Positions 1 through 6,482 of a stretch of DNA of 38,668 bases are shown one piece after another. Origin of the DNA: a virus; IMG/VR virus record IMGVR_UViG_3300048834_000523, positions 1 to 38,668 of that record; one strand, 5' to 3'. The position numbers and the translations under genes were made by a program. Position 1 is the first letter of the stretch. Each line of letters starts with the position of its first letter. The notes beneath the pieces were generated by a model that saw nothing but the letters and a program-made list of their open reading frames with translations, made no database searches and was not told the origin of the DNA.

Positions 1-127
1 TCGTTCCTTAGAAATACCCAGCCGCTCGCCAGCCTCACTGAGTTTCAGGCCCTCATAGAATCGCATGCGGATTACTTCGCGCTGACGCTCTGGCAGTTGC
101 TCAATTGCCTCACTCAGCAAGCCTGCC
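1..127. repeat. Terminal direct repeat marking circular closure
   Basis: Bases 1-127 are identical to bases 38542-38668. The sigma factor reading frame continues unbroken from base 1 to base 38541, so the two ends join and the true genome is about 38,541 bp and circular, or circularly permuted. An exact 127-base overlap is the size left by some k-mer assemblers, so it is probably an assembly overlap and not a physical terminal repeat. Confidence 0.95.
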
Positions 128-564
128 TCTTCGCCGGCGATCAGATCATCCAACAGCACGCGGTCATCTGGGACATGAGGTACAAAGTCACCGTACAGCC
201 GAGTAGCCTGCAGGTTATGTTTCTCACGTATGTGGCGAGAAGCGGAGACGCCGCGCTGGGCCCGGCGCATCTCGGACCGCATTCCCCACCAGATCTTGCG
301 AGCCGAATACGTAGTCAGCCTGGCCTTGGTGGCATCGAATGACTTCACGCAGTCGATCAATGCAAAATTACCAGCCGACACAAGCAATTCGATGTCGTAA
401 AACTTGTACTGTGCCGCCATACGGCCGGCGATCGTCAAAACCCATGCAAGCTGGGATTTGATCAGCGTGGCGGTATCTCCGGTACGCCAAGCCTCCAACT
501 CTTGTTGGCGGGATAGAAATCGGCAGTGACCTTCGATGTTACGACGATAAATTGCTATGCTCAT
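1..564 (-). CDS. Phage sigma-70 family factor (N-terminal 188 codons; continues at 38541)
   Basis: This would direct host core RNA polymerase to phage promoters. The ATG at 564-562 overlaps the upstream stop (ATGA). The frame is open to base 1 and continues at 38541 to a TAG at 38473, giving 210 residues. Residues about 35-110 look like region 2: a segment reading LLVSAGNFALIDCVKSFD, then TTYSARKIWWGMRSEM, matching the region 2.2-2.4 pattern of a core-binding helix and aromatic -10 recognition. Region 4 lies in the last 65 residues. No region 1.1 and little or no region 3 is present, so it resembles short alternative sigmas. It lies in the tail operon directly before the tape measure gene, an odd place for a regulator. 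I infer that it drives the repeated promoter element at 8168 and 21258. Confidence 0.9.
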   Translation of the reverse strand, partial: MSIAIYRRNIEGHCRFLSRQQELEAWRTGDTATLIKSQLAWVLTIAGRMAAQYKFYDIELLVSAGNFALIDCVKSFDATKARLTTYSARKIWWGMRSEMRRAQRGVSASRHIREKHNLQATRLYGDFVPHVPDDRVLLDDLIAGEEAGLLSEAIEQLPERQREVIRMRFYEGLKLSEAGERLGISKER

Positions 565-1073
565 TTGCTCAACTCCCGGATCCACCGGCGCGTTTCAGAT
601 CTGTAGATACCCAGTGCGACTTGTCGCTTCGACCTGGCCGCTCGCTTCATAAACTGCTTGCCTGGCACTTGCCGGCGAGCACTGTCACGGGCGGTCGCTG
701 CTGCACTTTGGGCAGCCGTACGACGTTTGCGACGCGATACACCAAAATCAGCATTCCGTGTACGCCTGCCAGACTTCCAGCCATATTCCTGAAAACCGCC
801 GTAGAACGTACGACCCTTGAACTGATGGTCAGTACCGCTGGAGGTAACCCTGGCACCGACTCGTGAGCGTGAGCGCCGGATCGCCTTGACCTTGATGCTT
901 CGCCCCAGCCGTCCGGATTTCCGCGGAGCGTTCGACTTGGCCTGCTCGGCCACCGGCCTCAGTGCGACCCGGCTTGCCTTGCGGATAGCCATTTTTGCTT
1001 TGGGTCCGGACAACTCAGCCAGCTTGCGGTTCAGCTCCTCGCTGCCCGTCAGCACGATGTGTGCTCTGGCCAT
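561..1073 (-). CDS. HK97 gp10-like tail completion protein
   Basis: This is a 170-residue basic protein resembling the HK97-gp10 family, which helps join or complete the tail at the head-tail interface. It opens with an ARAHIVLTGSEELNRKLAEL segment, then KMAIRKASRVALRPVAEQAKS, followed by an APRKSGRLGRSI motif typical of the family. The GRTFYGGFQEYG segment (family pattern 'yyg.fvEyGt') and a PGKQFM segment also fit. Its start overlaps the end of the T-like frame by 59 bases and its TGA overlaps the sigma ATG. In most HK97-like genomes this gene precedes the tail tube gene; here it follows the G/GT pair, so the order is rearranged. Confidence 0.8.
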   Translation of the reverse strand: MARAHIVLTGSEELNRKLAELSGPKAKMAIRKASRVALRPVAEQAKSNAPRKSGRLGRSIKVKAIRRSRSRVGARVTSSGTDHQFKGRTFYGGFQEYGWKSGRRTRNADFGVSRRKRRTAAQSAAATARDSARRQVPGKQFMKRAARSKRQVALGIYRSETRRWIRELSK

Positions 1074-1365
1074 GTTGCGTGACCCCTTGATTGCTTACGA
1101 CCAGCGAAGTGAAGCCCGCAAACAGATCCTCGTCGCTTGGCTCCGGATCCGGCTCGAAACAAAAATCGTCTGGCTGGCACAAGCTTGCGGCCGCTGCATA
1201 CAGGTCGGTCCGTTCCAGACCAACCCGCTCAAGCCGGGAGAATGCGATCAGCTCGGCGTACTCGATCGAGCTGAGCTGACGCAACCAAGCGCGACGACTG
1301 GCAAAACCCAGTGATAGAGCGACGCGCCATTGCCAGCGACGTTCCCGGGCAGCGTCGCTCCTTAG
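1015..1365 (-). CDS. T-like extension of the tail assembly chaperone, reached by -1 frameshift
   Basis: This is the downstream half of a lambda GT-type fusion. It has no good start of its own: the only candidate is a TTG at 1284 without a clear ribosome site. The frame is open from the slippery site at 1365-1371 to a stop at 1015. Slipping back one base at GGGAAAC lets ribosomes continue past the TAA of the chaperone gene and add 116 residues, giving a fusion of about 261. The extension has a basic, Trp-rich segment (ERRWQWRVALSLGFASRRAW) and an LSSIEYAELIAF segment like the DUF4035/gpT tail assembly proteins. The last 59 bases overlap the gp10-like gene. The family role is to hold the tape measure protein and recruit tail tube subunits. 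Confidence 0.8.
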   Translation of the reverse strand, partial: LRSDAARERRWQWRVALSLGFASRRAWLRQLSSIEYAELIAFSRLERVGLERTDLYAAAASLCQPDDFCFEPDPEPSDEDLFAGFTSLVVSNQGVTQHGQSTHRADGQRGAEPQAG

Positions 1366-1799
1366 TTTCCCTCGAGCTGGTCGATGTCGGCCTTCGTCAA
1401 CCCGTTAATTCGGCTGATTGTATTGAACAGCCGAGAGGTCGCCTTGCCATTTCTGCCGCCGATCGTCTGAGCAGCCTCTGGAACACGACCTTGGAACAAC
1501 AGCCAGCGTTTGTCGTCGCAAAGGCAGTAAGCCACAGTGAACGCTCTAAAGCCGACGTTATCCTCCTCCTCGCGAGCCGTCTTGTAATCCGCCCAGGCTG
1601 TTTCAAACTCGTCACGTTCGTCGCCCGACAACTCCGCGACAAATACCTGACTGCCTGGCTTCCACTCAGGCACCGGTACCGGAACCGCCCGCAGCCTATC
1701 CTTGCCCGCGAGAATGTCATCGCCGTTGAGGATGTCAAAGCTGTTGAGCGTTTTGTTTTCGGCGGCGAGCGCCTTGGTCTTTTTCTCGAGATCCGACAT
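1362..1799 (-). CDS. Tail assembly chaperone (lambda gpG-like)
   Basis: This is a 145-residue acidic protein placed between the tail tube gene and the tape measure gene, the standard position of the G chaperone. It starts with a charged MSDLEKKTKALAAENKTL segment and contains a central acidic helix (GDERDEFETAWADYKTAREE). It ends QLEGN at the slippery heptamer. A ribosome site (AAAGGG, about 10 bases upstream of ATG 1799) supports the start. By analogy with lambda it coats the tape measure protein during tail assembly together with the frameshifted longer form. Family assignment rests mainly on position, size and the frameshift; the sequence itself is weakly diagnostic. Confidence 0.8.
   Translation of the reverse strand: MSDLEKKTKALAAENKTLNSFDILNGDDILAGKDRLRAVPVPVPEWKPGSQVFVAELSGDERDEFETAWADYKTAREEEDNVGFRAFTVAYCLCDDKRWLLFQGRVPEAAQTIGGRNGKATSRLFNTISRINGLTKADIDQLEGN
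1365..1371 (-). promoter_or_regulatory. Programmed -1 ribosomal frameshift slippery heptamer GGGAAAC
   Basis: Read on the minus strand, the last sense codons of the chaperone gene are GAG GGA AAC followed by TAA. This places G GGA AAC in the X XXY YYZ register of a -1 slippery site. Lambda gene G uses GGGAAAG at the same point. The -1 frame is open across the stop and continues as the T-like extension. Confidence 0.85.
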
Positions 1800-1859
1800 G
1801 TTAGCAAATCCCTTTACGTAAATTTGGTTTTGAATCTGTCCACACTTGGGGCCAGACTA

Positions 1860-2288
1860 TTAAGGCGTATCGACTACGCGGGTAATGGCCGTGGTCAACC
1901 GCAACTCGATCGAGCGTGCGATCAATTCCTTTTGCTTGACCTCGGCCGGAGTGATCTTCAAAATGCGTCCGGAGAACGAATCCGTCACCAACGGATCGAA
2001 CATAGCCCATTCGATCGAGAACGCCCCCTCGCGATCGTCCGGATCGGTATCGTCGAACAAAGTGTCGATCAGCTGGCTATTGGTATCACCTGGCTCCCAA
2101 ACCACGTCCAACTTGAAAACACCTTGGTCGGGCGGATCCGCGTCCAAGTATTCCATGATCGCATCGCCGAAACAGGTCACATCGACCTCGTCGCGTGACT
2201 TCTCGGCCGGAGTAAACCCTCGGATACAACCGATCGCGGTTCCGTCGAGCTTTACGACTCCCTTGTGGCCTAACTTCTTGCGTGGCAT
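1860..2288 (-). CDS. Major tail (tube) protein
   Basis: This is a 142-residue protein beginning MPRKKLGHKGVVKLDG. The frame is open further upstream, but ATG 2288 has AAAGGA nine bases ahead and is the better start. The sequence VKLDGTAIGCIRGFTPAEK, then a DEVDVTCFGD segment and PGDTNSQLIDTLFDD, fits the compact beta-barrel tail tube fold of the lambda gpV/T4 gp19-like group (a domain named for the new tail tube position between DUF3168-like and G chaperone genes). It should polymerise into the hollow tube through which DNA passes. The identification is from position and pattern, not from a strong signature. Confidence 0.75.
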   Translation of the reverse strand: MPRKKLGHKGVVKLDGTAIGCIRGFTPAEKSRDEVDVTCFGDAIMEYLDADPPDQGVFKLDVVWEPGDTNSQLIDTLFDDTDPDDREGAFSIEWAMFDPLVTDSFSGRILKITPAEVKQKELIARSIELRLTTAITRVVDTP

Positions 2289-2347
2289 TCCTGCATTCCT
2301 TTGCTGTTGACAAAAAAGTACTTGGTGCACGGCCGGCTTGGCCGTAC

Positions 2348-2761
2348 CTAATCTTGCTTAACCCCATAAACCGCTACATCCAGTGCATGGAGGTAGTCGG
2401 GCTCGGCCTCACCAATCGACTGAAAAACGTAGTCATCGTCGGCGTCCTCGACCTCCACCAGCTGCACATCGCGGCCGCCCACGTCGCCCTCAAAGCCTTC
2501 CAGCGTGGCCACCAGAGCATCGATCAGCTCCTCACAATCGGAATCGCTGGCGATCTCAAAAGTAAACCGCTCTACGGTCATCTCCTCGGATCCGTCCACA
2601 AACCGATTGCGATCGCGACTGCTGCGCGTGAACCAGACGTGAGGATAATCGCTGGACTGGGGAATCTCTTGGTAATGCAGCCTATCCGCGATCGCATCCA
2701 CGATCTCGGGGACGTCCAGCAGCTCGGCACGTAAGGCCTTAGGCAAATCGAACCAGGTCAT
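2348..2761 (-). CDS. Tail completion / tail terminator-like protein (DUF3168/gpU-like position)
   Basis: This is a 137-residue acidic protein. Its ATG at 2761 directly abuts the TAA of the head closure gene at 2762-2764, suggesting coupled translation. It starts with a MTWFDLPKALRAELLDVPEI segment and has a YPHVWFTRSSRDR segment and a FEIASDSDCEELIDALV helix. Proteins of this size and layout in this slot (after head closure, before tail tube) usually cap the tail tube at the head-proximal end. No catalytic motif is visible. The function is inferred from synteny. Confidence 0.65.
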   Translation of the reverse strand: MTWFDLPKALRAELLDVPEIVDAIADRLHYQEIPQSSDYPHVWFTRSSRDRNRFVDGSEEMTVERFTFEIASDSDCEELIDALVATLEGFEGDVGGRDVQLVEVEDADDDYVFQSIGEAEPDYLHALDVAVYGVKQD

Positions 2762-3100
2762 TTATTTGAGTTCCCCACACACCAGTAGTAGTTCCCGCCG
2801 TGAATTGTCGCCATCGGTGACGGCCTTGATCTCCAGCACGCGGCCGCGGTACAGCAACCTCTGTTCGCTGGACACTCCGCTGCGAAAGCGAATCGTGACC
2901 GCATGCGTGGCATCTGACACCGTCTGCCTGGCGATCTCGGCCTCTCGACCGGATAGCTCCAGGACCTCCGACCACAGTCGATCAACTGTGACCCATTGCT
3001 CTTGGCCGCGCTGTTGGCGCCCGAGCGAATCGAATTGTGCCGATCGCTGTTGCAGGGTCACACGATGCTTGAGCCTTCCGACTCGTCGAAAAGTTGCCAT
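2762..3100 (-). CDS. Head closure / head-tail adaptor protein
   Basis: This is a 112-residue protein of the SPP1 gp16-like head-tail joining family. It opens with RRVGRLKHRVTLQQRSAQFD, the typical start of this family (R.r..i...), followed by QQRGQEQWVTVDRLWSEVLE, where the family has 'W.t..t.wa.v.'. It then has ATHAVTIRFRSGVSSEQRLL and RGRVLEIKAVTDGDN (family 'r..vr.I..v.d..'). It forms a ring under the connector that seals the packaged head. It lies between the connector gene (10 bases away) and the tail terminator-like gene (abutting). Confidence 0.85.
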   Translation of the reverse strand: MATFRRVGRLKHRVTLQQRSAQFDSLGRQQRGQEQWVTVDRLWSEVLELSGREAEIARQTVSDATHAVTIRFRSGVSSEQRLLYRGRVLEIKAVTDGDNSRRELLLVCGELK

Positions 3101-3110
3101 GGGCCCTCAT

Positions 3111-4049
3111 CTACTCGCACAAATCAAAATCTTCGAAATCATCGATCGTGGCTGCAGACTGGATCAACTCGTCAACGGCTGCCGGTGCTTTGGCTACGAT
3201 CGTGCCGATCACAGCCGCCTCACGTTGCTCGAACCACCAGGTAATCAGCATTAACATTGCCCGGATCCACGTCGGTGGTACCTTAGGAGCAGAATCCCAG
3301 CCGGCGTCGAACTCGATCGTGACTGCGTCGGGTGTCGACATGGTCGACGGCCACCGGGCCCAGCCCTTCAGGGCCAGCCGGCCACGGCCGAGCTCGTCGA
3401 TTCGCAGAACCAGGTCATCGGAATCGATCGTTTGTTCGGATCCATCTGGAGCCACATATCGCACTTCGGCGATCGATTGAGCCGGCCAGCGTGGCAGGTA
3501 GAGCCATCGTGCCTTGCGCGGGAATGCATCAAAGGTCATCGCCCAGCGCGTGGTCAGCAGACTAACATCCGTGTGCTCTTCAATGTACTCTCGGGCTTGC
3601 TGGATTAAGTCGACCAGCATTTCATCGTGCTCATCGCCATCGACTGAGCAATTCAACTGTGCCTGCCTGAGGCTCACAGCCTCCTCGGTAGCCGCTTCGA
3701 TCTTGCGGAGTGCGTATCGGTACCGATCGATGCCGGATCCGCCGATGGCTGATATGATCGCGCTGCCGGCAGCCGCACTAGTTTGACTCTTGGGATTGAA
3801 CTGCACGTCGACCGGTACGGCGTCGACGTGGCGAAACGAGTATGTTACGGCCGCGAAGTCCGTTTCTGCTCGCGTAGGAAAGTAAGACCAGGTCCCTGTT
3901 CCCTCGTTCTCGATCGACCCCAATCCCGGTGCTTTACCGCCACCATTGCCCAATACCCAGACGGTCACCGTGCCGCTGTCGACCGACAATCCCGTCGATC
4001 GATTGATTAAATTGGCGGTGACGACCTGGCCGTCTTTGTCTCGAATCAT
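3111..4049 (-). CDS. Head-tail connector (HK97 gp6-like) with N-terminal beta-rich extension
   Basis: The start ATG 4049 overlaps the upstream TGA (ATGA), giving 312 residues. The C-terminal part resembles HK97 gp6-type connectors: DLIQQAREYIEEHTDVSLL, then a TTRWAMTFDAFP segment, a WPAQSIAEVRYVAPDGSEQ segment and a final AMLMLITWWFEQREA helix. These proteins form the ring between portal and head closure. The first 100 residues (MIRDKDGQVVTANLINRSTG and following) are beta-rich and not part of a usual connector of 100-200 residues. They look like a small structural domain of the kind found in fibre or baseplate proteins. The upstream neighbour carries similar surface-type repeats, so a fusion seems plausible. 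Confidence 0.75.
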   Translation of the reverse strand: MIRDKDGQVVTANLINRSTGLSVDSGTVTVWVLGNGGGKAPGLGSIENEGTGTWSYFPTRAETDFAAVTYSFRHVDAVPVDVQFNPKSQTSAAAGSAIISAIGGSGIDRYRYALRKIEAATEEAVSLRQAQLNCSVDGDEHDEMLVDLIQQAREYIEEHTDVSLLTTRWAMTFDAFPRKARWLYLPRWPAQSIAEVRYVAPDGSEQTIDSDDLVLRIDELGRGRLALKGWARWPSTMSTPDAVTIEFDAGWDSAPKVPPTWIRAMLMLITWWFEQREAAVIGTIVAKAPAAVDELIQSAATIDDFEDFDLCE

Positions 4050-5108
4050 GACGCTACCCACACATTCGCCTGCGAGGCCCAAAACGGTTGAAAGTCACCC
4101 TCGGGAGGATTTGCGATCGCCAGCACGACAACGCCCTCCAGAATCGCCGTGATGCCCGCCTCGATCGGCGAGATAGCAGCGGCGATTGCCGAAACGCCCG
4201 CCAGTTCGATACTCACACCAGCCGCAATGGCGGACTCCGCCGAGCTGGATCCGGTAACGCCCTCCAGAATCGCCGTCACGATCCCTTCGACGCCTGCAGG
4301 CCCTTGCCCCTGTGCGGACACCGTCACACCGCTGAGCGTCGCTGTCACCCCCGCTTGGATCGGCGATACGGCGCTTGCGGTTGCATTTACTCCATCCAAC
4401 TGAACCGAAACCAGACCGTTGATCTCTGAGACGGCCGCTGCCGCCGCGGTTACTCCGTCGAGCGTGGTCGTCAAACTACCCGAAACGCCTCCATCCGCAC
4501 CGCCTGCAGCTGTGACGCTCACCCCTTCGAGTGTTGCGGTCACGCCGGCAGTGATCGGTGTCTGAGCGGAGCTCGTTGCCGTCACACCATCTAATGCAGC
4601 GGTGACACCAGCCGAAATTGGCAGTTGAGCTGTCGACGCGGCCGACACTCCGTCCAGCGTTGCAGTCACCGAACCATCGATCGGTGACTCTGCCGAGCTC
4701 GTAGCGGTGACACCCTCGAGAGTAGCAGTTACGGAGGCTTCGACTCCGCTCGAACTCCCCATTGCATAAATGTCCGCGATGTCGGTACCAGACCAGGCTG
4801 TACCGACCTCGACGATCGCATCGGCAATCTCACCATCGAAATAATTGCCTGCCGAAACCCCGCGCCCAATTGAAAAGCGACCAGCAGCGATTACCGCTCG
4901 CCGCTCCATAGGCGTAGGCGATTTCTTCCGCACCAGTGAAAATGAATGACTTACCCGATCCAAATGGGGGCGTGCCATAACCTGGCGTACCAGACCAAGT
5001 GCCGTTGCGACCATTGGCGGTATTGTCATTAGCGTCGCCGCTACCATTTTCGTCCGCATCGCCGTTCCAATGCAATTCGGCTGCGGCGATGATAGACGCG
5101 TAGCTCAC
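4046..5108 (-). pseudogene. Lectin (LamG)-like plus 22-residue repeat protein, interrupted by a frameshift
   Basis: Two frames cover this gene. The first starts at ATG 5108 (ATGA overlap with the preceding gene) with MSYASIIAAAELHWNGDADE, then a TANGRNGTWSGTPGYGTPP segment, and stops at 4830. The second, shifted +1, carries AAGRFSIGRGVSAGNYFDGE, then IADAIVEVGTAWSGTDIADI, and runs through ten repeats to 4046. The two halves are the beginning and end of a LamG/concanavalin-like domain, but its middle (about 70 residues) is missing. This points to an internal deletion that also shifted the frame near 4880-4910. The second frame has an ATG at 4909 without a good ribosome site. The intact form would be a virion surface or fibre protein. 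A sequencing error or +1 recoding is possible. Confidence 0.6.
4103..4738 (-). repeat. About ten degenerate 66-bp (22-residue) tandem repeats
   Basis: The encoded protein repeats a unit of about 22 residues of the form VTATLEGVTATSSAESPIxG. Examples are TATLDGVSAASTAQLPISAG, TAALDGVTATSSAQTPITAG and TAILEGVTGSSSAESAIAAG. One unit is Gly-rich and one carries a QGQGPAGVEG variant. Alternating hydrophobic residues suggest a beta-strand array, as in fibrous stalks. Confidence 0.85.
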
Positions 5109-5512
5109 GCGTTACCCTCAGTCAATCCATACGCCGTAACGGTGAACTGTTGGCCTGCTGCCAGTACGGTGTTGTCGAGCTCCATGTCACCGCCCCCACC
5201 GTTCGCGGTGATTGTTCCCTGTTCATGGCAGGTCGTCCCGCCAGAGTCCATGATCTCGTAGTGGCCAGCGGTGCCAGAGGCATCGGCAGAGAGATCCTCC
5301 CATGTGCCGGCCTTAAGCTTCTGACCGCTCGACGCGTCGCCCAACCAGTCTGATGGTAAGGTAAGGCTCGCCAGAATTGTCCCCGATCGGCTGGCGGCAC
5401 AATTGGCTGGCTTGGCACCGGAGCGGATACGCAGGATGGGCGACGTTCCAATGGTCGCCTCGATCGCGTCGAGGCGAGCGTTCCGAACTGCGGTTGAGTG
5501 TTGAACTGTCAT
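5105..5512 (-). CDS. Conserved phage structural protein of unknown role
   Basis: This is a 135-residue protein starting MTVQHSTAVRNARLDAIEAT, then IGTSPILRIRSG, a LPSDWLGDASSGQKLKAGTW segment and GHYEIMDSGGTTCHEQGTIT, ending in a DNTVLAAGQQFTVTAYGL segment. I recognise this pattern from proteins of unknown function found next to tail genes in other siphophages. It appears beta-rich and has no signal peptide or membrane segment. The TGA overlaps the ATG of the next gene. A minor capsid or tail-associated structural role is inferred from its place between head and tail genes. Confidence 0.8.
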   Translation of the reverse strand: MTVQHSTAVRNARLDAIEATIGTSPILRIRSGAKPANCAASRSGTILASLTLPSDWLGDASSGQKLKAGTWEDLSADASGTAGHYEIMDSGGTTCHEQGTITANGGGGDMELDNTVLAAGQQFTVTAYGLTEGNA

Positions 5513-5533
5513 GGCATCACACGGTGAAAGGTA

Positions 5534-5842
5534 TTAGGGTGGGGTCACAGTCAGCTTGGGCGATCGCGGGGCTGCAGCTGCAATCACGGCCGCAGCGTCG
5601 CCGCCGCTGACTCGCACGAATTCATCCTTCCAACTGACATACGCTCGGCCGTCAGTAACTTGGATCTGGTAGCCGTGCACCTTCGCGGTATCGCGCTCCA
5701 GGTCATCCAGGTAGGACATGATCACGTCGGCCAGCTGGTCGATCTCGGTATCCAGGCTGCGTGCCTCGGACTCCAATGAACGCTTGCGTTCTTTCAGCTC
5801 GCAGTATCTAGCCAGCTGATCCTTCTTTGGCTTGGTCGCCAT
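5534..5842 (-). CDS. Small coiled-coil protein of unknown function
   Basis: ATG 5842 is preceded by AAGGA ten bases upstream, so it is preferred to a start 33 bases further up. The 102-residue product begins MATKPKKDQLARYCELKERK and has a charged heptad-like helix through about residue 45 (SLESEARSLDTEIDQLADVI). A beta-rich stretch follows (YQIQVTDGRAYVSWKDEFVR), then an Ala-rich end. The gene overlaps the HHH protein gene by 35 bases. No function is recognised. The helix-plus-beta layout is compatible with a small structural or assembly factor. Confidence 0.75.
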   Translation of the reverse strand: MATKPKKDQLARYCELKERKRSLESEARSLDTEIDQLADVIMSYLDDLERDTAKVHGYQIQVTDGRAYVSWKDEFVRVSGGDAAAVIAAAAPRSPKLTVTPP

Positions 5843-6344
5843 CGGACATTCCTTCGTCGGTTTGCGTATCGTCACCTCGGGCCACGGCGTCCTTAGCCGC
5901 TACCAGCAATGCAGCAACGGCTTCTTGGATCTTCTTGAGGGTGGGCTTCCCGACGCCGGGGATCTTTGACTTGTTTTGCCGTACTAGCTCGACATTGGTC
6001 AGACCCGCCGCGATCAGCTTCTCCACCACATCCGCAGTGACGCCTGTGCCCGCGTCGACTAGCAACTCTGTAGGCAATCCTACCAAGCTGACGTCAAAAA
6101 CGGCCGGATCCGACGGCGGTGATTGTTGCTGCTCTTTCCGGGCAGTCTTACTTGGCTGTGCTTCAGGCACGTCCAAGTACTTCACCGGTCTACCTTCGTC
6201 ACCAGAGGTGAACTCGCGTGCGTAGCCAACTGCCAGGAAGCGTATGGCTTGCTCTTGGGAACACACCACACAGTCCCCGTACTGGATGTCGATTCCTTCG
6301 CCTACCAACGCCGTCAGTATGATTACCTTTGCCACTGAGCTCAC
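5808..6344 (-). CDS. Structural-module protein with C-terminal helix-hairpin-helix motif
   Basis: This 178-residue protein starts MSSVAKVIILTALVGEGIDI. The N-terminal 50 residues are hydrophobic and beta-like. A proline/glutamine-rich linker (about 60-80) separates them from a C-terminal region with NVELVRQNKSKIPGVGKPTL. There, IPGVGKPTLKKI is a helix-hairpin-helix signature that binds DNA backbone non-specifically in many proteins. It is the first gene after the capsid gene and terminator. In other HK97-like phages a small protein in this slot is a head-tail connection factor. Whether the HHH contacts packaged DNA is unknown. Confidence 0.7.
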   Translation of the reverse strand: MSSVAKVIILTALVGEGIDIQYGDCVVCSQEQAIRFLAVGYAREFTSGDEGRPVKYLDVPEAQPSKTARKEQQQSPPSDPAVFDVSLVGLPTELLVDAGTGVTADVVEKLIAAGLTNVELVRQNKSKIPGVGKPTLKKIQEAVAALLVAAKDAVARGDDTQTDEGMSDGDQAKEGSAG

Positions 6345-6394
6345 CTGTATCCCACGGAGTCCCTTCGGAATTGATCCATCATCTATTGCTTAAA

Positions 6395-6426
6395 GCCGGC
6401 GGCGATCTAAAAAGATCACCGCCGGC
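6395..6426 (-). terminator. Hairpin terminator after the major capsid gene
   Basis: The stem of 14 pairs (6395-6408 with 6413-6426) has a four-base loop and is GC-rich at its base. The only non-Watson-Crick pair (6403/6418) becomes G-U in the minus-strand RNA, so the stem is complete only in that transcript. It lies about 57 bases past the capsid stop and is followed by a short TTTA run. It would reduce readthrough from the capsid gene into the connector and tail genes. Confidence 0.7.
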
Positions 6427-6482
6427 GGTCAGTGTGCACTCGCTCTACCTGTTAAGGAGGAAGCGGGCGCCGTCAATTCGTA

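Noticed and set aside
1-127. True short terminal repeat as in T7-like phages
   Set aside because: No T7-like genes; HK97-type terminase with HNH suggests cos packaging, and 127 bases fits an assembly overlap.
1311-2198. 295-residue plus-strand frame opposite the tail tube and chaperone genes
   Set aside because: It spans two well-supported minus-strand genes and the gap between them; no ribosome site or known pattern.
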